Assembly: GCF_001902145.1 (NCBI RefSeq)
Contig: NZ_MRST01000022.1
Span: 1-64,000 of the forward strand
Origin: Pseudomonas fluorescens
GTDB taxonomy: Bacteria > Pseudomonadota > Gammaproteobacteria > Pseudomonadales > Pseudomonadaceae
Direction of reading: 5' to 3'
DNA: 64,000 nucleotides
A program made the position numbers and the translations under genes. The notes under the pieces were generated by a model that was given only the letters and a program-made list of their open reading frames with translations, was not told the DNA's origin and ran no database searches. Positions 10,092-18,686 of the stretch are shown here, in pieces. Every line of letters starts with the position of its first letter. Position 1 is the stretch's first letter.

Positions 10092-11648
10092 GTGAGCCAG
10101 ACCCTGATCGCTGCCCTGCAAAACCCGGCCTTGTACCCTCATCCGGTTGAAGCGTTTCAAGTCATCGAGACCCATATTTCCTGGGTGATACTGACGGGAC
10201 CCTATGCTTATAAGCTGAAAAAACCGATGAACTTCGGCTTCCTGGATTTCACCAACCTGGATGACCGTGGGCATTTCTGCCGCGAGGAACTGCGCCTCAA
10301 CCAGCGCCTGACCGAAGATTTGTATCTTGAAGTGTTGCCTATTACCGGCACTGCCGAGGCACCACGACTGGGCGGCGACGGCCCGGCTATCGAGTACGCG
10401 CTGAAAATGCGCCAGTTCCCGCAAAGCCAGATGCTCAGCACCCTGCAAGCCAACGGCGAACTCACCAGCGCGCACATCGATGAGATGGCCAAGCAGATTG
10501 CCCAGTTCCACCTCAGCGCCCCCCAAGTCCCACACGATCACCCGGCCGGCACGCCGCAGGAAGTAATGGCGCCGGTACGCCAGAACTTTGACCAGATCCG
10601 CCCGTTCCTCAGCGACAAGGCCGACCTGACGCAACTGGAGGCTTTGCAAGCCTGGGCTGAAAGCAGCTTCGAACGCCTCAAGCCTCTGCTGGAACAGCGC
10701 AAGCTCGATGGCTATACCCGTGAATGCCACGGCGATATCCACCTGGGCAACGCCACCCTGATCGATGGCCGAGTGGTGATCTTCGACTGCATCGAGTTCA
10801 ACGAGCCTTTCCGCTTTACCGACGTGTACGCCGACACCGCTTTTTTGGCGATGGACCTGGAAGATCGCGGCTTGAAATGCCTGGCTCGGCGCTTCATAAG
10901 CCAGTATCTGGAATTGACCGGCGACTACCAGGGCCTGGAACTCCTGAACTTCTATAAAGCTTACCGTGCATTGGTGCGCGCCAAGGTTGCGCTGTTCAGC
11001 ATGCCGAGCGAAGCCAACCCGGTGCAACGCGCTACCACCCTGCGCCAGTACCGCAACTATGCCAACCTGGCGGAAAGCTACAGCACCATCCCCTCGCGCT
11101 TCCTGGCAATCACCCATGGCGTTTCAGCCGTGGGCAAGAGCCACGTGGCCATGCGCCTGGTCGAAGCCCTGGGCGCGGTACGCCTGCGTTCGGATGTAGA
11201 GCGCAAGCGCCTGTTTGGCGAACAACAGGTAGAGAACACCCTGCAGGCCGGCATCTACAATCAGGACGCCAGCGCTGCCACCTACGCACGCCTGAACGAG
11301 ATTGCCGACACCGTGCTGCGCGCCGGCTACCCGGTGGTGCTGGATGCCACGTTCTTGAAACGCGCACAGCGTGACGCCGCCGGCCTGGTTGCCGAGGCCA
11401 CTGGGGCGCCGTTCCTGATCCTCGACTGCAACGCCCCGCAAGCCGTTATCACCAGTTGGCTGGCACAACGTCAGGCGGATAAAAACGATCCGTCTGACGC
11501 CACACTGGCCGTTATCGAAGAACAACAAGCCAGTCGTGATCCGCTGACTGCCGAGGAATTGCTGCTCAGCAAGCGTGTCGAGACCAATGAAAGCGGTACG
11601 CTCGACGCTTTGGTCGGGCATATCCGTCAGCGCCTGCCGGGCCTGTAA
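10092..11648 (+). CDS. Aminoglycoside-phosphotransferase-like/P-loop kinase fusion protein, GTG start
   Basis: A 518-residue cytoplasmic two-domain protein. Residues 1-330 resemble the APH/choline-kinase fold, with the Brenner motif HGDIHLGN at 213-220 and the metal-binding DCIEF at about 232-236. The C-terminal part is an AAA/gluconate-kinase-like P-loop domain with GVSAVGKS at 343-350. Members are widespread in pseudomonads and proteobacteria; the substrate is not established, and nothing suggests aminoglycoside resistance here. The GTG is preceded by GAAGGA, seven bases upstream. It diverges from mrcB across 118 bases that would hold both promoters. Confidence 0.86.
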   Translation: MSQTLIAALQNPALYPHPVEAFQVIETHISWVILTGPYAYKLKKPMNFGFLDFTNLDDRGHFCREELRLNQRLTEDLYLEVLPITGTAEAPRLGGDGPAIEYALKMRQFPQSQMLSTLQANGELTSAHIDEMAKQIAQFHLSAPQVPHDHPAGTPQEVMAPVRQNFDQIRPFLSDKADLTQLEALQAWAESSFERLKPLLEQRKLDGYTRECHGDIHLGNATLIDGRVVIFDCIEFNEPFRFTDVYADTAFLAMDLEDRGLKCLARRFISQYLELTGDYQGLELLNFYKAYRALVRAKVALFSMPSEANPVQRATTLRQYRNYANLAESYSTIPSRFLAITHGVSAVGKSHVAMRLVEALGAVRLRSDVERKRLFGEQQVENTLQAGIYNQDASAATYARLNEIADTVLRAGYPVVLDATFLKRAQRDAAGLVAEATGAPFLILDCNAPQAVITSWLAQRQADKNDPSDATLAVIEEQQASRDPLTAEELLLSKRVETNESGTLDALVGHIRQRLPGL

Positions 11649-11740
11649 GAAATATTTCTTGGTCGCGTCGTCGTCTTCGGCGCGCGACCTAGCGATAGTG
11701 GCACTATACTGGCTCCATAACGCCAGCCAGAGTCGCGATC

Positions 11741-12085
11741 ATGAGTCAGCCCAAGCTTCTTGATACCCCGCTCTACGCCCTCCTGCACAAGGATGACATC
11801 CGCGGCTTCAACCAGGAACGCCCTGAAGGCGGCACCCTCGACATGCGCGGTGGCGACTTTCGAGGGCTGGACCTGCGCGACCTGAACGCCACCGGCATTG
11901 ACTTCACCGACGCCTATTTTCGCTCTGCCGACCTGCGTGGCCTGGACTTGCGTGGCTGCTCACTGGAAGGCGCCAGCCTGGCCCATGCGCAGATTTCGGG
12001 GGCTTATTTCCCGCCCGAACTCACGGCTGACGAAATACTCATGTCGGTCAATTTCGGTACTCGCCTGCGCTACCGCACCAAGTAA
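11741..12085 (+). CDS. Pentapeptide-repeat protein
   Basis: A 114-residue protein whose middle (about 30-85) is a run of A(D/N)LxX-type pentapeptides: GGDFRGLDLRDLNATGIDF, then SADLRGLDLRGCSLEGASL. Such repeats fold as a right-handed square beta-helix. Some family members mimic DNA and bind gyrase, but many have no known role, and this one is too short to assign. A candidate -10 (TATACT, 11707-11712) lies upstream with no convincing -35. The gene stands alone on the plus strand. Confidence 0.85.
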   Translation: MSQPKLLDTPLYALLHKDDIRGFNQERPEGGTLDMRGGDFRGLDLRDLNATGIDFTDAYFRSADLRGLDLRGCSLEGASLAHAQISGAYFPPELTADEILMSVNFGTRLRYRTK

Positions 12086-12289
12086 CCCCACACACCGAGT
12101 TCCGGCCACATCCCCTGCCTGCCGGGCGCCTTGCGCCTGCCTGCGAGCAAGCGCCGGCGCGCCATCCTTATAAGCTTTTCAGCCCTTTCTGACCAAAGAA
12201 CCACGCTTTTCCTACTGAGCGCTACACTCATTTTCAGGCTGCCTGGTCACGACACCCACCGCACCATTCGGCCAACGCAAGGAGGCTTG

Positions 12290-12562
12290 ATGAACGATGA
12301 GCTGCAACACCTGAAAAACCTTGGCAAGACGTCAGCGCAGTGGCTGCATGCGGTGGGCATCCACAGCGCGTCCGACTTGCGTCGGCTAGGGGCGGTCGAT
12401 GCCTACCGAGCCGTGCGCACGCGCGGGTTTCGAGCATCGAAGGTTCTGCTGTATGCCATTGAAGGGGCATTGATGGATGTGCACTGGAACGATATACCCA
12501 CGGAGCGCAAGGAGGCCTTGAACCGTCAGCTGGAAGCGATCTCAGTGCATCAGAAGAACTAG
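12290..12562 (+). CDS. TfoX/Sxy C-terminal domain protein
   Basis: A 90-residue protein made only of the TfoX C-terminal domain, a helix-hairpin-helix-like fold (LKNLGKTSAQWLHAVGIHS, then LRRLGAVDAYRAV). Full-length TfoX/Sxy controls competence with CRP, but stand-alone C-terminal domains are common in pseudomonads and have no proven function. The ATG at 12290 follows a strong AAGGAGG site; an upstream in-frame codon (12131) would add 53 unconserved residues. The next element downstream is prrF. Confidence 0.85.
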   Translation: MNDELQHLKNLGKTSAQWLHAVGIHSASDLRRLGAVDAYRAVRTRGFRASKVLLYAIEGALMDVHWNDIPTERKEALNRQLEAISVHQKN

Positions 12563-12639
12563 AGTGGCACTCAAACCCAGCGTTTATGGGCATTACAAAC
12601 GAGCGTTTGAGAAAACTGGATGAAGCAGAAAAACAAATG

Positions 12640-12671
12640 TTGACTCTCAAATGAGAATCGTTATGATTATC
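12640..12671 (+). promoter_or_regulatory. prrF promoter with overlapping Fur box
   Basis: TTGACT (12640-12645), 16 bases, TATGAT (12662-12667). The 19 bases at 12653-12671 match the classical Fur box GATAATGATAATCATTATC at 14 positions and cover the spacer and -10, so Fe-Fur should block this promoter in iron-replete cells. Confidence 0.85.
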
Positions 12672-12673
12672 AC

Positions 12674-12786
12674 AACTGGTCGCGAGATCAGCCGATAACT
12701 GAAAGACCATTGGTTCGGACTCTCAGATTATCTCCTCATCAGGCTAATCACGGTTATTTGACCCGGCTTTTGCCGGGTCTTTTTTT
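12674..12786 (+). ncRNA. prrF: PrrF iron-responsive small RNA
   Basis: A roughly 113-base regulatory RNA, recognised from its conserved start AACTGGTCGCGAGATCAGCC, the central antisense core containing CAGATTATCTCCTCATCAGG, and the terminator GACCCGGC/GCCGGGTC with a seven-T tail. PrrF RNAs act with Hfq to repress mRNAs for iron-rich proteins (such as sdh, acn, sodB) when iron is scarce. The start is placed seven bases after the -10. In P. aeruginosa two tandem copies lie next to the phu haem genes; here I see only one copy at this site. Confidence 0.92.
12759..12786 (+). terminator. Rho-independent terminator of prrF
   Basis: GACCCGGC/GCCGGGTC stem with a four-base TTTT loop followed by seven T residues; it forms the 3' end of the sRNA. 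On the other strand the phuV stop lies 20 bases beyond it. Confidence 0.9.
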
Positions 12787-12805
12787 GCCCGTGAATTAAC
12801 CGGCC

Positions 12806-13573
12806 TTAACGCGCAATGATCAACGGATGCCCACGCTCCGGATGCGGCTGTACCAATACATCCAGACCGAATACAGCCTTCAGTGGCTCTGGTTGCAGGA
12901 CTTTAGAGGGCGTATCCAACGCGTGGGGGCGGCCGTTTTCCAGCAACAGGATCCGGTCGCAGTAACGCGCCGCCAGGTTCAAGTCATGCAGGATGACCAG
13001 CACCGCAGCGCCTCTGTCGGCAAAACGTCGGATAGCTTGCAAGGTGGTGTGTTGGTGCAAAGGGTCGAGCATTGATGTGGGCTCATCCAGCAACAACGTC
13101 TGCCCTGCCTCACCCGGCCATAACTGCGCCAATACCCGTGCCAGGTGCACACGCTGCCGCTCGCCGCCCGACAAGGCCAGGTAACTGCGGCCACTCAGGT
13201 GGCCTACATCAGCAGCCTGCAGCGCCGCGTTGATGATTTCTTCATCGCGCACTCGCCCGGTCTGATGAGGCAAGCGGCCCATGCCCACTACCTCTTCGAC
13301 ACGAAAGGCAAAGTCCAGGGTGGAGGATTGTGGCAGCACCGCCAGGCGCTGGGCACGCTGCGCGCCTGTCATGTGCTTGAGCGCCTGCTGATCCAGCCAG
13401 ACCTTGCCCTGATCCGGCTGCAACTCCCCGCACAGCGCCCCAAGCAAGGTACTTTTGCCGGCGCCATTGGGGCCCAGCACGCCCAGCACTTCGCCCGGCA
13501 ATAGGTCCAAGCTGACATCGGCCAGCACGGTCTTACCACCGCGCCGGATCTGCAACGCTTCTACCCGCAACAT
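12806..13573 (-). CDS. phuV: Haem ABC transporter ATP-binding protein
   Basis: A 255-residue ATPase of the HmuV/PhuV family that powers haem import across the inner membrane. Walker A is GPNGAGKS (34-41), the signature [17 protein letters not shown] lies near 138-154, and Walker B/D-loop is [11 protein letters not shown]. The ATG overlaps the phuU stop by one base (TGATG). The order periplasmic binding protein, permease, ATPase is that of haem and siderophore importers; assignment to haem rests on family resemblance and the neighbouring prrF. hmuV is an alternative symbol. Confidence 0.92.
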   Translation of the reverse strand: MLRVEALQIRRGGKTVLADVSLDLLPGEVLGVLGPNGAGKSTLLGALCGELQPDQGKVWLDQQALKHMTGAQRAQRLAVLPQSSTLDFAFRVEEVVGMGRLPHQTGRVRDEEIINAALQAADVGHLSGRSYLALSGGERQRVHLARVLAQLWPGEAGQTLLLDEPTSMLDPLHQHTTLQAIRRFADRGAAVLVILHDLNLAARYCDRILLLENGRPHALDTPSKVLQPEPLKAVFGLDVLVQPHPERGHPLIIAR

Positions 13574-14610
13574 CAGGCGCGCCCTCGTAACAATAAATAG
13601 AGGAAAAACGGCGCACCGATAAACGCAGTGACAATACCGATCGGCAGTTCCGCCGGCGCTAACGCCAGGCGCGCCACCAAGTCAGCAAACAGCAGCAGGC
13701 TCGCACCCGCCAACACTGAAGCTGGCAACAGCACCCGATGGTCCGGCCCCGCCAGCAGCCGCACCAGATGCGGCACCACCAAACCGACAAAACCAATCAT
13801 GCCCGCCGCCGCCACTGCTGCGCCAACACCCAGGGCCGTGCAGAACACCAACTCGCGTTTGAGCCCCTCGACATCAATACCCAGGTGATTGGCCTCGGAC
13901 TCACCCAGCAACAGCGCGTTCAGCGCCTTGGCCCGGCGCGGCAACCATAGCGCCACGCCCGCACTCACCAGCAGTAAGGGCCACAACCGCGAATAACTTG
14001 CGCCATTGAGGCTGCCCAGGTTCCAGAACGTCAGGGTACGCAAGGTGGCATCGTCTGCCAGATAGGTAAACAGGCCCACGGTCGAACTGGCCAGGGCCGT
14101 CAGCGCGATACCGGCAAGCAACATCGTCGCGACATTGGTCTGGCCATTGCGACGTCCCAGGCGATAGACCAGCGCCGTAACGCCCAAGCCACCGAGAAAC
14201 GCGCACAGCGACAACAGGTACGGCCCGAAAGCATCCGGCAGCCCGCCAAAGAGCGAGCCACCGACAATCGCCACCGCCGCACCCAGCGCTGCGCCGCTGG
14301 ACACGCCGACCAAGCCAGGATCGGCCAGCGGATTGCGGAACAACCCCTGCATCGCCACACCCGACAACGCCAGCACACCACCGACCGCCAGCCCCAACAG
14401 GGTCCGCGGCAGGCGAATCTGCCCCAGGATCAACTCGGCCTGCTCCAACCCCTGGGCCTCAATCGGTACGCCCATCAGCCTTAACGCAGCCCTGAGCGTG
14501 TCCACTAACGGCAGGCTGACCGGCCCCAGTGCCAATGAAAGCCAGATCGCCAATACACACAGCAGTGACAGCCCGATAAACAGCGTTTTTGGTTTAACCA
14601 GAGTGGTCAT
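13573..14610 (-). CDS. phuU: Haem ABC transporter permease
   Basis: A 345-residue FecCD-family permease with about ten hydrophobic segments. Family motifs include [23 protein letters not shown] near 90-112 and [17 protein letters not shown] near 275-291, where the cytoplasmic loop contacts the ATPase. It forms the inner-membrane channel for haem delivered by PhuT. The start ATG overlaps the phuT stop by four bases (ATGA) and the stop overlaps phuV, so all three genes are translationally coupled. Confidence 0.92.
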   Translation of the reverse strand: MTTLVKPKTLFIGLSLLCVLAIWLSLALGPVSLPLVDTLRAALRLMGVPIEAQGLEQAELILGQIRLPRTLLGLAVGGVLALSGVAMQGLFRNPLADPGLVGVSSGAALGAAVAIVGGSLFGGLPDAFGPYLLSLCAFLGGLGVTALVYRLGRRNGQTNVATMLLAGIALTALASSTVGLFTYLADDATLRTLTFWNLGSLNGASYSRLWPLLLVSAGVALWLPRRAKALNALLLGESEANHLGIDVEGLKRELVFCTALGVGAAVAAAGMIGFVGLVVPHLVRLLAGPDHRVLLPASVLAGASLLLFADLVARLALAPAELPIGIVTAFIGAPFFLYLLLRGRA

Positions 14611-15485
14611 GGAGCAGGCTTAGGCTGGGAAGGATAAAAACCGGCAGACAGTTTCTCCAGGCTTTGCGGCAATCGGGGCCCAAGGCCGCCTACCAGCAAG
14701 GTCGGATCCAGCTCAAAGACGCGGCCACTCTTGGCTGCCGGCGTAGAGGCAAGGATCGGGTTTTCTTTGAACAAGGCTGCGCGCGCCGCGTCACCGGTCA
14801 GCGCGCGATCGGCAAACACCAGCACCTCAGGGCTCAAACCCGCCAGCGACTCGACAGAAAACGGTTTATAGCCCACATGCGTGGCGAGATTACGCCCCCC
14901 AGCCTGCTGCAACATCCAGTCAGCGGCCGTGTCCTTGCCCGCGATCAGCGGCTTGCCACCGGCATGGCCGAGCAGCAACAGCACGCCTGGAGCTTTTTGC
15001 GTGGCCTGGGCCTTGGCCACCCAATTTTTTTGCTGTGCCAGCGCCTGCTCATACCCGGCAAACAAGGCATCAGCCTGGGCCTCACTGCCGAGCAGTTTCC
15101 CCAAATGTTCAAGGTTGCCTTTGAGCGTGGGCAAATCCGGCTGGGCCGAGAACATATCCACCTGCACCCCGGCACTGCGAATCTGTGCCAGCACCGGCGG
15201 TGGCCCCATTTCCTCCGTTCCAACAAGGATTTGCGGGCGCAGGCTGAGAATGCCTTCGGCCGACAACTGCCGCTGGTAACCAATGCTCGGCAAGGCCTTG
15301 AGCGAGGCGGGATGCTGACTGGTGGTATCCACTCCCACCAATTTCGACTCACCGCCCAAGGCCGTCACCCATTCCGACAGCGCCCCGCCGGCACTCACCC
15401 AGCGTTGCGGCAGTTCGGAGGCGTGCCCCCCAGGGTTGACCAGCAGTGAGGCAACAAGCGCAATAGCGCTGGTACTCAGGCGCAT
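14607..15485 (-). CDS. phuT: Haem ABC transporter periplasmic binding protein
   Basis: A 292-residue class III substrate-binding protein. A signal peptide covers about 1-22 (hydrophobic SAIALVASLLV, cleavage near GHA-SE). The mature part has the two-lobe Fe3+-siderophore/haem binding fold: residues around TALGGESKLVGVDTTS, the central helix, and GVLLLLGHAGGKPLIAG in the second lobe. A tyrosine corresponding to the PhuT haem ligand is plausible in GYQRQ, but I cannot align it by eye. It is first in phuTUV. No phuS chaperone or phuR receptor gene is adjacent. Confidence 0.9.
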   Translation of the reverse strand: MRLSTSAIALVASLLVNPGGHASELPQRWVSAGGALSEWVTALGGESKLVGVDTTSQHPASLKALPSIGYQRQLSAEGILSLRPQILVGTEEMGPPPVLAQIRSAGVQVDMFSAQPDLPTLKGNLEHLGKLLGSEAQADALFAGYEQALAQQKNWVAKAQATQKAPGVLLLLGHAGGKPLIAGKDTAADWMLQQAGGRNLATHVGYKPFSVESLAGLSPEVLVFADRALTGDAARAALFKENPILASTPAAKSGRVFELDPTLLVGGLGPRLPQSLEKLSAGFYPSQPKPAP

Positions 15486-15596
15486 AACAGGGTTTCCTTC
15501 CTAGGGCAGGGCCACTCAAGCACTCATTGATGTGACAGATAACCCCTGCCAGGCATCGTATTGAGCACCCAGTCAGCTGACGGGCGAAGCAGGCAT

Positions 15597-15624
15597 TTGA
15601 TAATTGTTTGCATTTGAACGTCAA
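15597..15624 (-). promoter_or_regulatory. Candidate Fur-controlled promoter of phuTUV
   Basis: On the minus strand TTGACG (15619-15624) and TATCAA (15597-15602) are 16 bases apart, about 115 bases before phuT. The segment 15599-15617 begins GATAAT and matches the Fur consensus at about 11 of 19 positions, overlapping the -10 and spacer. The match is weaker than at prrF, but iron control of haem import is expected. Confidence 0.5.
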
Positions 15625-15641
15625 GGCACTTAAGGATTGAA

Positions 15642-15959
15642 ATGAAGTTTCTCTGCGCCTCAGGCGACCTCGCCCCCAACAGCAGCCGCGGTTTTGACAT
15701 CGATGGCCACAGGCTGTTGGCGGTGCGTCGGGACGGCATTGCGTACTTCTATCTCAACCGCTGCCCCCATCGCGGCATCCCGCTGGAATGGCAACCTGAT
15801 CGCTTCCTCGACGACAGCGCCAGCCTGATCCAATGCGCCACCCATGGCGCGCTCTTCCTGATTGAAAGCGGCGAGTGCATCGCCGGGCCCTGCGCAGGCC
15901 AACACCTCACTGCCCTGCCCGGCCGTGAAGACGAACAGGGATTGTGGGTCGATCTCTAG
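15642..15959 (+). CDS. Small Rieske [2Fe-2S] protein
   Basis: A 105-residue single-domain Rieske ferredoxin. The cluster motifs are [10 protein letters not shown] (CxH, about 41-43) and CATHGALF (CxxH, about 66-69), separated by the usual spacing. Soluble proteins of this kind donate electrons to oxygenases or reductases; no partner oxygenase is adjacent, so the role is unknown. It diverges from phuT and converges on sfsA: the four bases CTAG at 15956-15959 supply the TAG stop codons of both genes. Its start shares the phuT intergenic region, so iron control is conceivable. Confidence 0.87.
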   Translation: MKFLCASGDLAPNSSRGFDIDGHRLLAVRRDGIAYFYLNRCPHRGIPLEWQPDRFLDDSASLIQCATHGALFLIESGECIAGPCAGQHLTALPGREDEQGLWVDL

Positions 15960-16669
15960 TCGCCCAGCAGCACCTTCAGCCGACGCTCGACGTAAATCTC
16001 CTGCGGCGTGACCCGTACGCCGTAGGCCAGCACCTCCACACCTGCAGCCTTGGCCTCACGTAGCGCCGCCGCATAACCAGCGTCGATTTCCACAGCCGGG
16101 CGCACCGCGTCGATCCCCGACAGATTCACGCAATACAACTGCACCGCCCGTATACCGTCGCGAGCCAGATGAGCCAGCTCACGCAAGTGCTTGGCCCCAC
16201 GCTGCGTCACCGCATCAGGGAAAGCCGCCACCGAGCTGCCATCAAAGCCCAGGGTGACGCTTTTGACCTCGACAAACGCAGCACCCTGGGGGTAATCCAG
16301 GCGAAAGTCGATGCGGCTTTTCTCCTGGCCATAAGGCACCTCACGCTTCAACGCGGTAAAGCCGTTGAGCTCAGTGATCACACCAGCCAGCAAGGCTTCT
16401 TCCACCAATTGATTGGCACGCGCGGTGTTGACGCACGCCAGCCGGCCCTGGGGCGTTTCGGCAATCTCCCAAGTGCCTGGCAACTTGCGTTTGGGGTCGG
16501 TGGAGCGGCTGAACCAGACCTGGCCACCTTCGACCATGCAGTTGAGCATCGAACCGGTGTTAGGGCAGTGAATGGTGAGCAACTCGCCGGTAACGGTTTC
16601 GATATCGGTGAGAAAACGCTTGTAGCGGCGGATCAGCCGCCCTTCTTCAAGAAGAGGATTAAAACGCAT
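15956..16669 (-). CDS. sfsA: SfsA family sugar fermentation stimulation protein
   Basis: A 237-residue SfsA protein. In E. coli extra copies restore maltose use in cya/crp* strains; the fold contains an N-terminal OB-like part and a C-terminal nuclease-like domain, and the physiological role is unclear. Typical segments are [13 protein letters not shown] near the start, HCPNTGSM and KRRIDF-like [12 protein letters not shown] chose the ATG at 16669 because homologues start MRFNPLL and it overlaps the aminotransferase stop by one base; the longer frame upstream would read into that gene. Confidence 0.92.
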   Translation of the reverse strand: MRFNPLLEEGRLIRRYKRFLTDIETVTGELLTIHCPNTGSMLNCMVEGGQVWFSRSTDPKRKLPGTWEIAETPQGRLACVNTARANQLVEEALLAGVITELNGFTALKREVPYGQEKSRIDFRLDYPQGAAFVEVKSVTLGFDGSSVAAFPDAVTQRGAKHLRELAHLARDGIRAVQLYCVNLSGIDAVRPAVEIDAGYAAALREAKAAGVEVLAYGVRVTPQEIYVERRLKVLLGD

Positions 16670-17841
16670 CAGCCTTGCCAGCTCCGCAAACCACGGGCAA
16701 TCCGCTCCACCGCTTCTTGCAGCCGATCGAGGTTTTGCGTGTAGGCAAAACGCACATGGTGCCCCGCCTGGTAGCGACCGAAATCCAACCCGGGCGTAAA
16801 GGCCACATGCTCGGTTTCGAGGAAATGACGGCAAAACGCGAAGGCATCGCCGCCGAACGCGCTGATATCGGCATACAGATAAAAGGCACCTTCAGGCTCC
16901 ACGGCGATACCGAAGCCCAGCTCACGCAGGGCCGGCAGCAGGAAGTCACGGCGGCGGCCAAATTCGGCACGGCGCTGCTCCAGAATCTCCAGGGTTTGCG
17001 GGGTGAAACAGGCTAACGCGGCATGCTGGGCCATGCTTGGCGCACTGATGTATAGGTTCTGCGCCAATTTCTCCAGTTCACCCACCGCTTCAGGGGGCGC
17101 CACCAGCCAACCGAGGCGCCAGCCGGTCATGCCGAAATACTTCGAAAAACTATTCAGGACAAAGGCGTCATCATCGACTTCCAGCACGCTGGCGGCGTCG
17201 GTGCCGTAGGTGAGGCCGTGATAAATCTCGTCGACCACCAGGTGACCGTTGCGCGCCTTGATAGCGCCCGACAGCCCAGCCAACTCGTCCCGGGTGAGAA
17301 TCGTGCCGGTGGGGTTGGCGGGCGATGCCACCAGTGCGCCGACACTGTCCTGGTCCCAATGCCTGGCCACCAGATCGGCGGTCAACTGGTAGCGTACGTC
17401 TGGGCCGACCGGCACCAACTGCGCCGCGCCTTCCACAAGACGCAGGAAGTGTCGGTTGCAGGGGTAGCCTGGGTCCGCCAGCAGCCAATGCTTTCCCGGA
17501 TCCACCAGCAAACTGCTGGCCAGCAATAACGCGCCGGAGCCGCCGGGGGTTATCAGAATGCGCTGCGGGTCGATGCTCAAACCGTAGCGTTGCTGGTAGA
17601 AACCACTGATGGCTTCGCGCAACTCCGGCAAGCCGCGGGCGGCGGTGTAGCGCGTCTTACCGTTTGCCAACGCGGCCTGGCCGGCCTGGATGATCGGCTC
17701 GGCGGTGGTGAAGTCCGGCTCGCCGATTTCCAGGTGGATCACGTCGTGGCCGGCGGCCTGCAGCTCATTGGCACGCGCCAGTAACGCCATGACATGAAAA
17801 GGTTCGATGGCGCGACTGCGCGCACTGTAGGGCTGAGCCAT
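16669..17841 (-). CDS. PLP-dependent aminotransferase, class I/II
   Basis: A 390-residue fold-type I aminotransferase. The cofactor lysine is in [17 protein letters not shown] (about 230-246); the phosphate-binding GGSGALLLA and VASPANPTG segments and the substrate-carboxylate arginine near the C-terminus ([10 protein letters not shown]) are present. It resembles aspartate/alanine-type aminotransferases (AspC/AlaA branch), but substrate cannot be read from sequence. Its stop overlaps the sfsA start, so they are likely cotranscribed. Length is normal. Confidence 0.88.
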   Translation of the reverse strand: MAQPYSARSRAIEPFHVMALLARANELQAAGHDVIHLEIGEPDFTTAEPIIQAGQAALANGKTRYTAARGLPELREAISGFYQQRYGLSIDPQRILITPGGSGALLLASSLLVDPGKHWLLADPGYPCNRHFLRLVEGAAQLVPVGPDVRYQLTADLVARHWDQDSVGALVASPANPTGTILTRDELAGLSGAIKARNGHLVVDEIYHGLTYGTDAASVLEVDDDAFVLNSFSKYFGMTGWRLGWLVAPPEAVGELEKLAQNLYISAPSMAQHAALACFTPQTLEILEQRRAEFGRRRDFLLPALRELGFGIAVEPEGAFYLYADISAFGGDAFAFCRHFLETEHVAFTPGLDFGRYQAGHHVRFAYTQNLDRLQEAVERIARGLRSWQG

Positions 17842-18162
17842 TAGCCTTCCTTAGACGATGAGGACAAAATCTGGATTCTACCGAACCCTCGCGGTAAAAC
17901 ATGCTCTATTGCCTGATTGGGGCTGCAAGATGCACCCTGCGCGCGCTCGTAAAACAGCTAAAATCAACATTCGAGGCGATACATACCCAGTCATGGCGGG
18001 CTGCTGCGGTTTGCAACCCCTTTGCCCTGGACCTCGACAACCGGGAGTGGCGCACCCTGAATCTATCTGGTAAGTTCGCCCGCTTGCAGCCGCAGGGCCG
18101 GCAGGTGTCGGTGACGTTGCAATCCTGCGCAATGGATTAGAAGAGTGAGAGGCGGTCTATTC
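17842..18162. other. Intergenic region between the aminotransferase gene and dksA
   Basis: This 321-base divergent gap must carry promoters for both genes. A 79-codon plus-strand frame (17901-18140) ends 22 bases before dksA; it has no ribosome-binding site and I do not call it a gene. A TAAAAT near 17959 is the best -10-like element. I see no strong hairpin, operator or repeat. Confidence 0.5.
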
Positions 18163-18603
18163 ATGTCCACCCAAGCAAAGCAACAGCAGCAGAGCCTCAG
18201 CGGCTTCACACCTTACGTCGAAGCGAAGGGTGAGGAGTACATGAGCAAGCCCATGCGCCAGCACTTCACCAAGATCCTGCAGAAATGGAAGCAGGACTTG
18301 ATGCAGGAAGTGGACCGCACGGTAGACCATATGAAGGACGAAGCCGCCAACTTCCCTGACCCGGCAGACCGTGCCAGCCAGGAAGAGGAGTTCGCCCTCG
18401 AACTGCGCGCCCGTGATCGCGAGCGCAAGCTGATCAAGAAGATCGACAAGACCCTACAACTGATCGAAGACGAAGAATACGGCTGGTGCGAATCCTGCGG
18501 TGTCGAGATCGGTATTAAGCGTCTGGAAGCCCGCCCAACCGCGGACCTGTGCGTAGACTGCAAGACCTTGGCTGAAATCAAGGAAAAACAGGTCGGCAAG
18601 TAA
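18163..18603 (+). CDS. dksA: RNA polymerase-binding transcription factor DksA
   Basis: A 146-residue DksA that enters the RNA polymerase secondary channel and with ppGpp mediates the stringent response. The coiled-coil tip carries the essential acidic pair in DPADRASQEEE. The C4 zinc finger is complete: CESC and CVDC, 17 residues apart. The ATG at 18163 gives the residue pattern MSTQAKQQQQSLSGF, where the N-terminal poly-Gln stretch is variable in the genus. It is closed by a strong terminator. Confidence 0.96.
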   Translation: MSTQAKQQQQSLSGFTPYVEAKGEEYMSKPMRQHFTKILQKWKQDLMQEVDRTVDHMKDEAANFPDPADRASQEEEFALELRARDRERKLIKKIDKTLQLIEDEEYGWCESCGVEIGIKRLEARPTADLCVDCKTLAEIKEKQVGK

Positions 18604-18620
18604 CCCTGTCGAGTTGAACG

Positions 18621-18650
18621 AATGGAGCGTGCGAACGCTCCATTTTTGTT
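18621..18650 (+). terminator. Intrinsic terminator after dksA
   Basis: AATGGAGCG and CGCTCCATT form a nine-pair stem with a six-base loop followed by TTTGTTT, 17 bases after the dksA stop. Confidence 0.88.
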
Positions 18651-18686
18651 TCTGGCGTTTACCGGTTATGCAGTAGTATCCGGGCC

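Noticed and set aside
9942..11117. A 391-codon minus-strand frame opposite the kinase fusion gene
   Set aside because: It overlaps the well-supported plus-strand gene with Brenner and Walker motifs and runs across the divergent promoter region.
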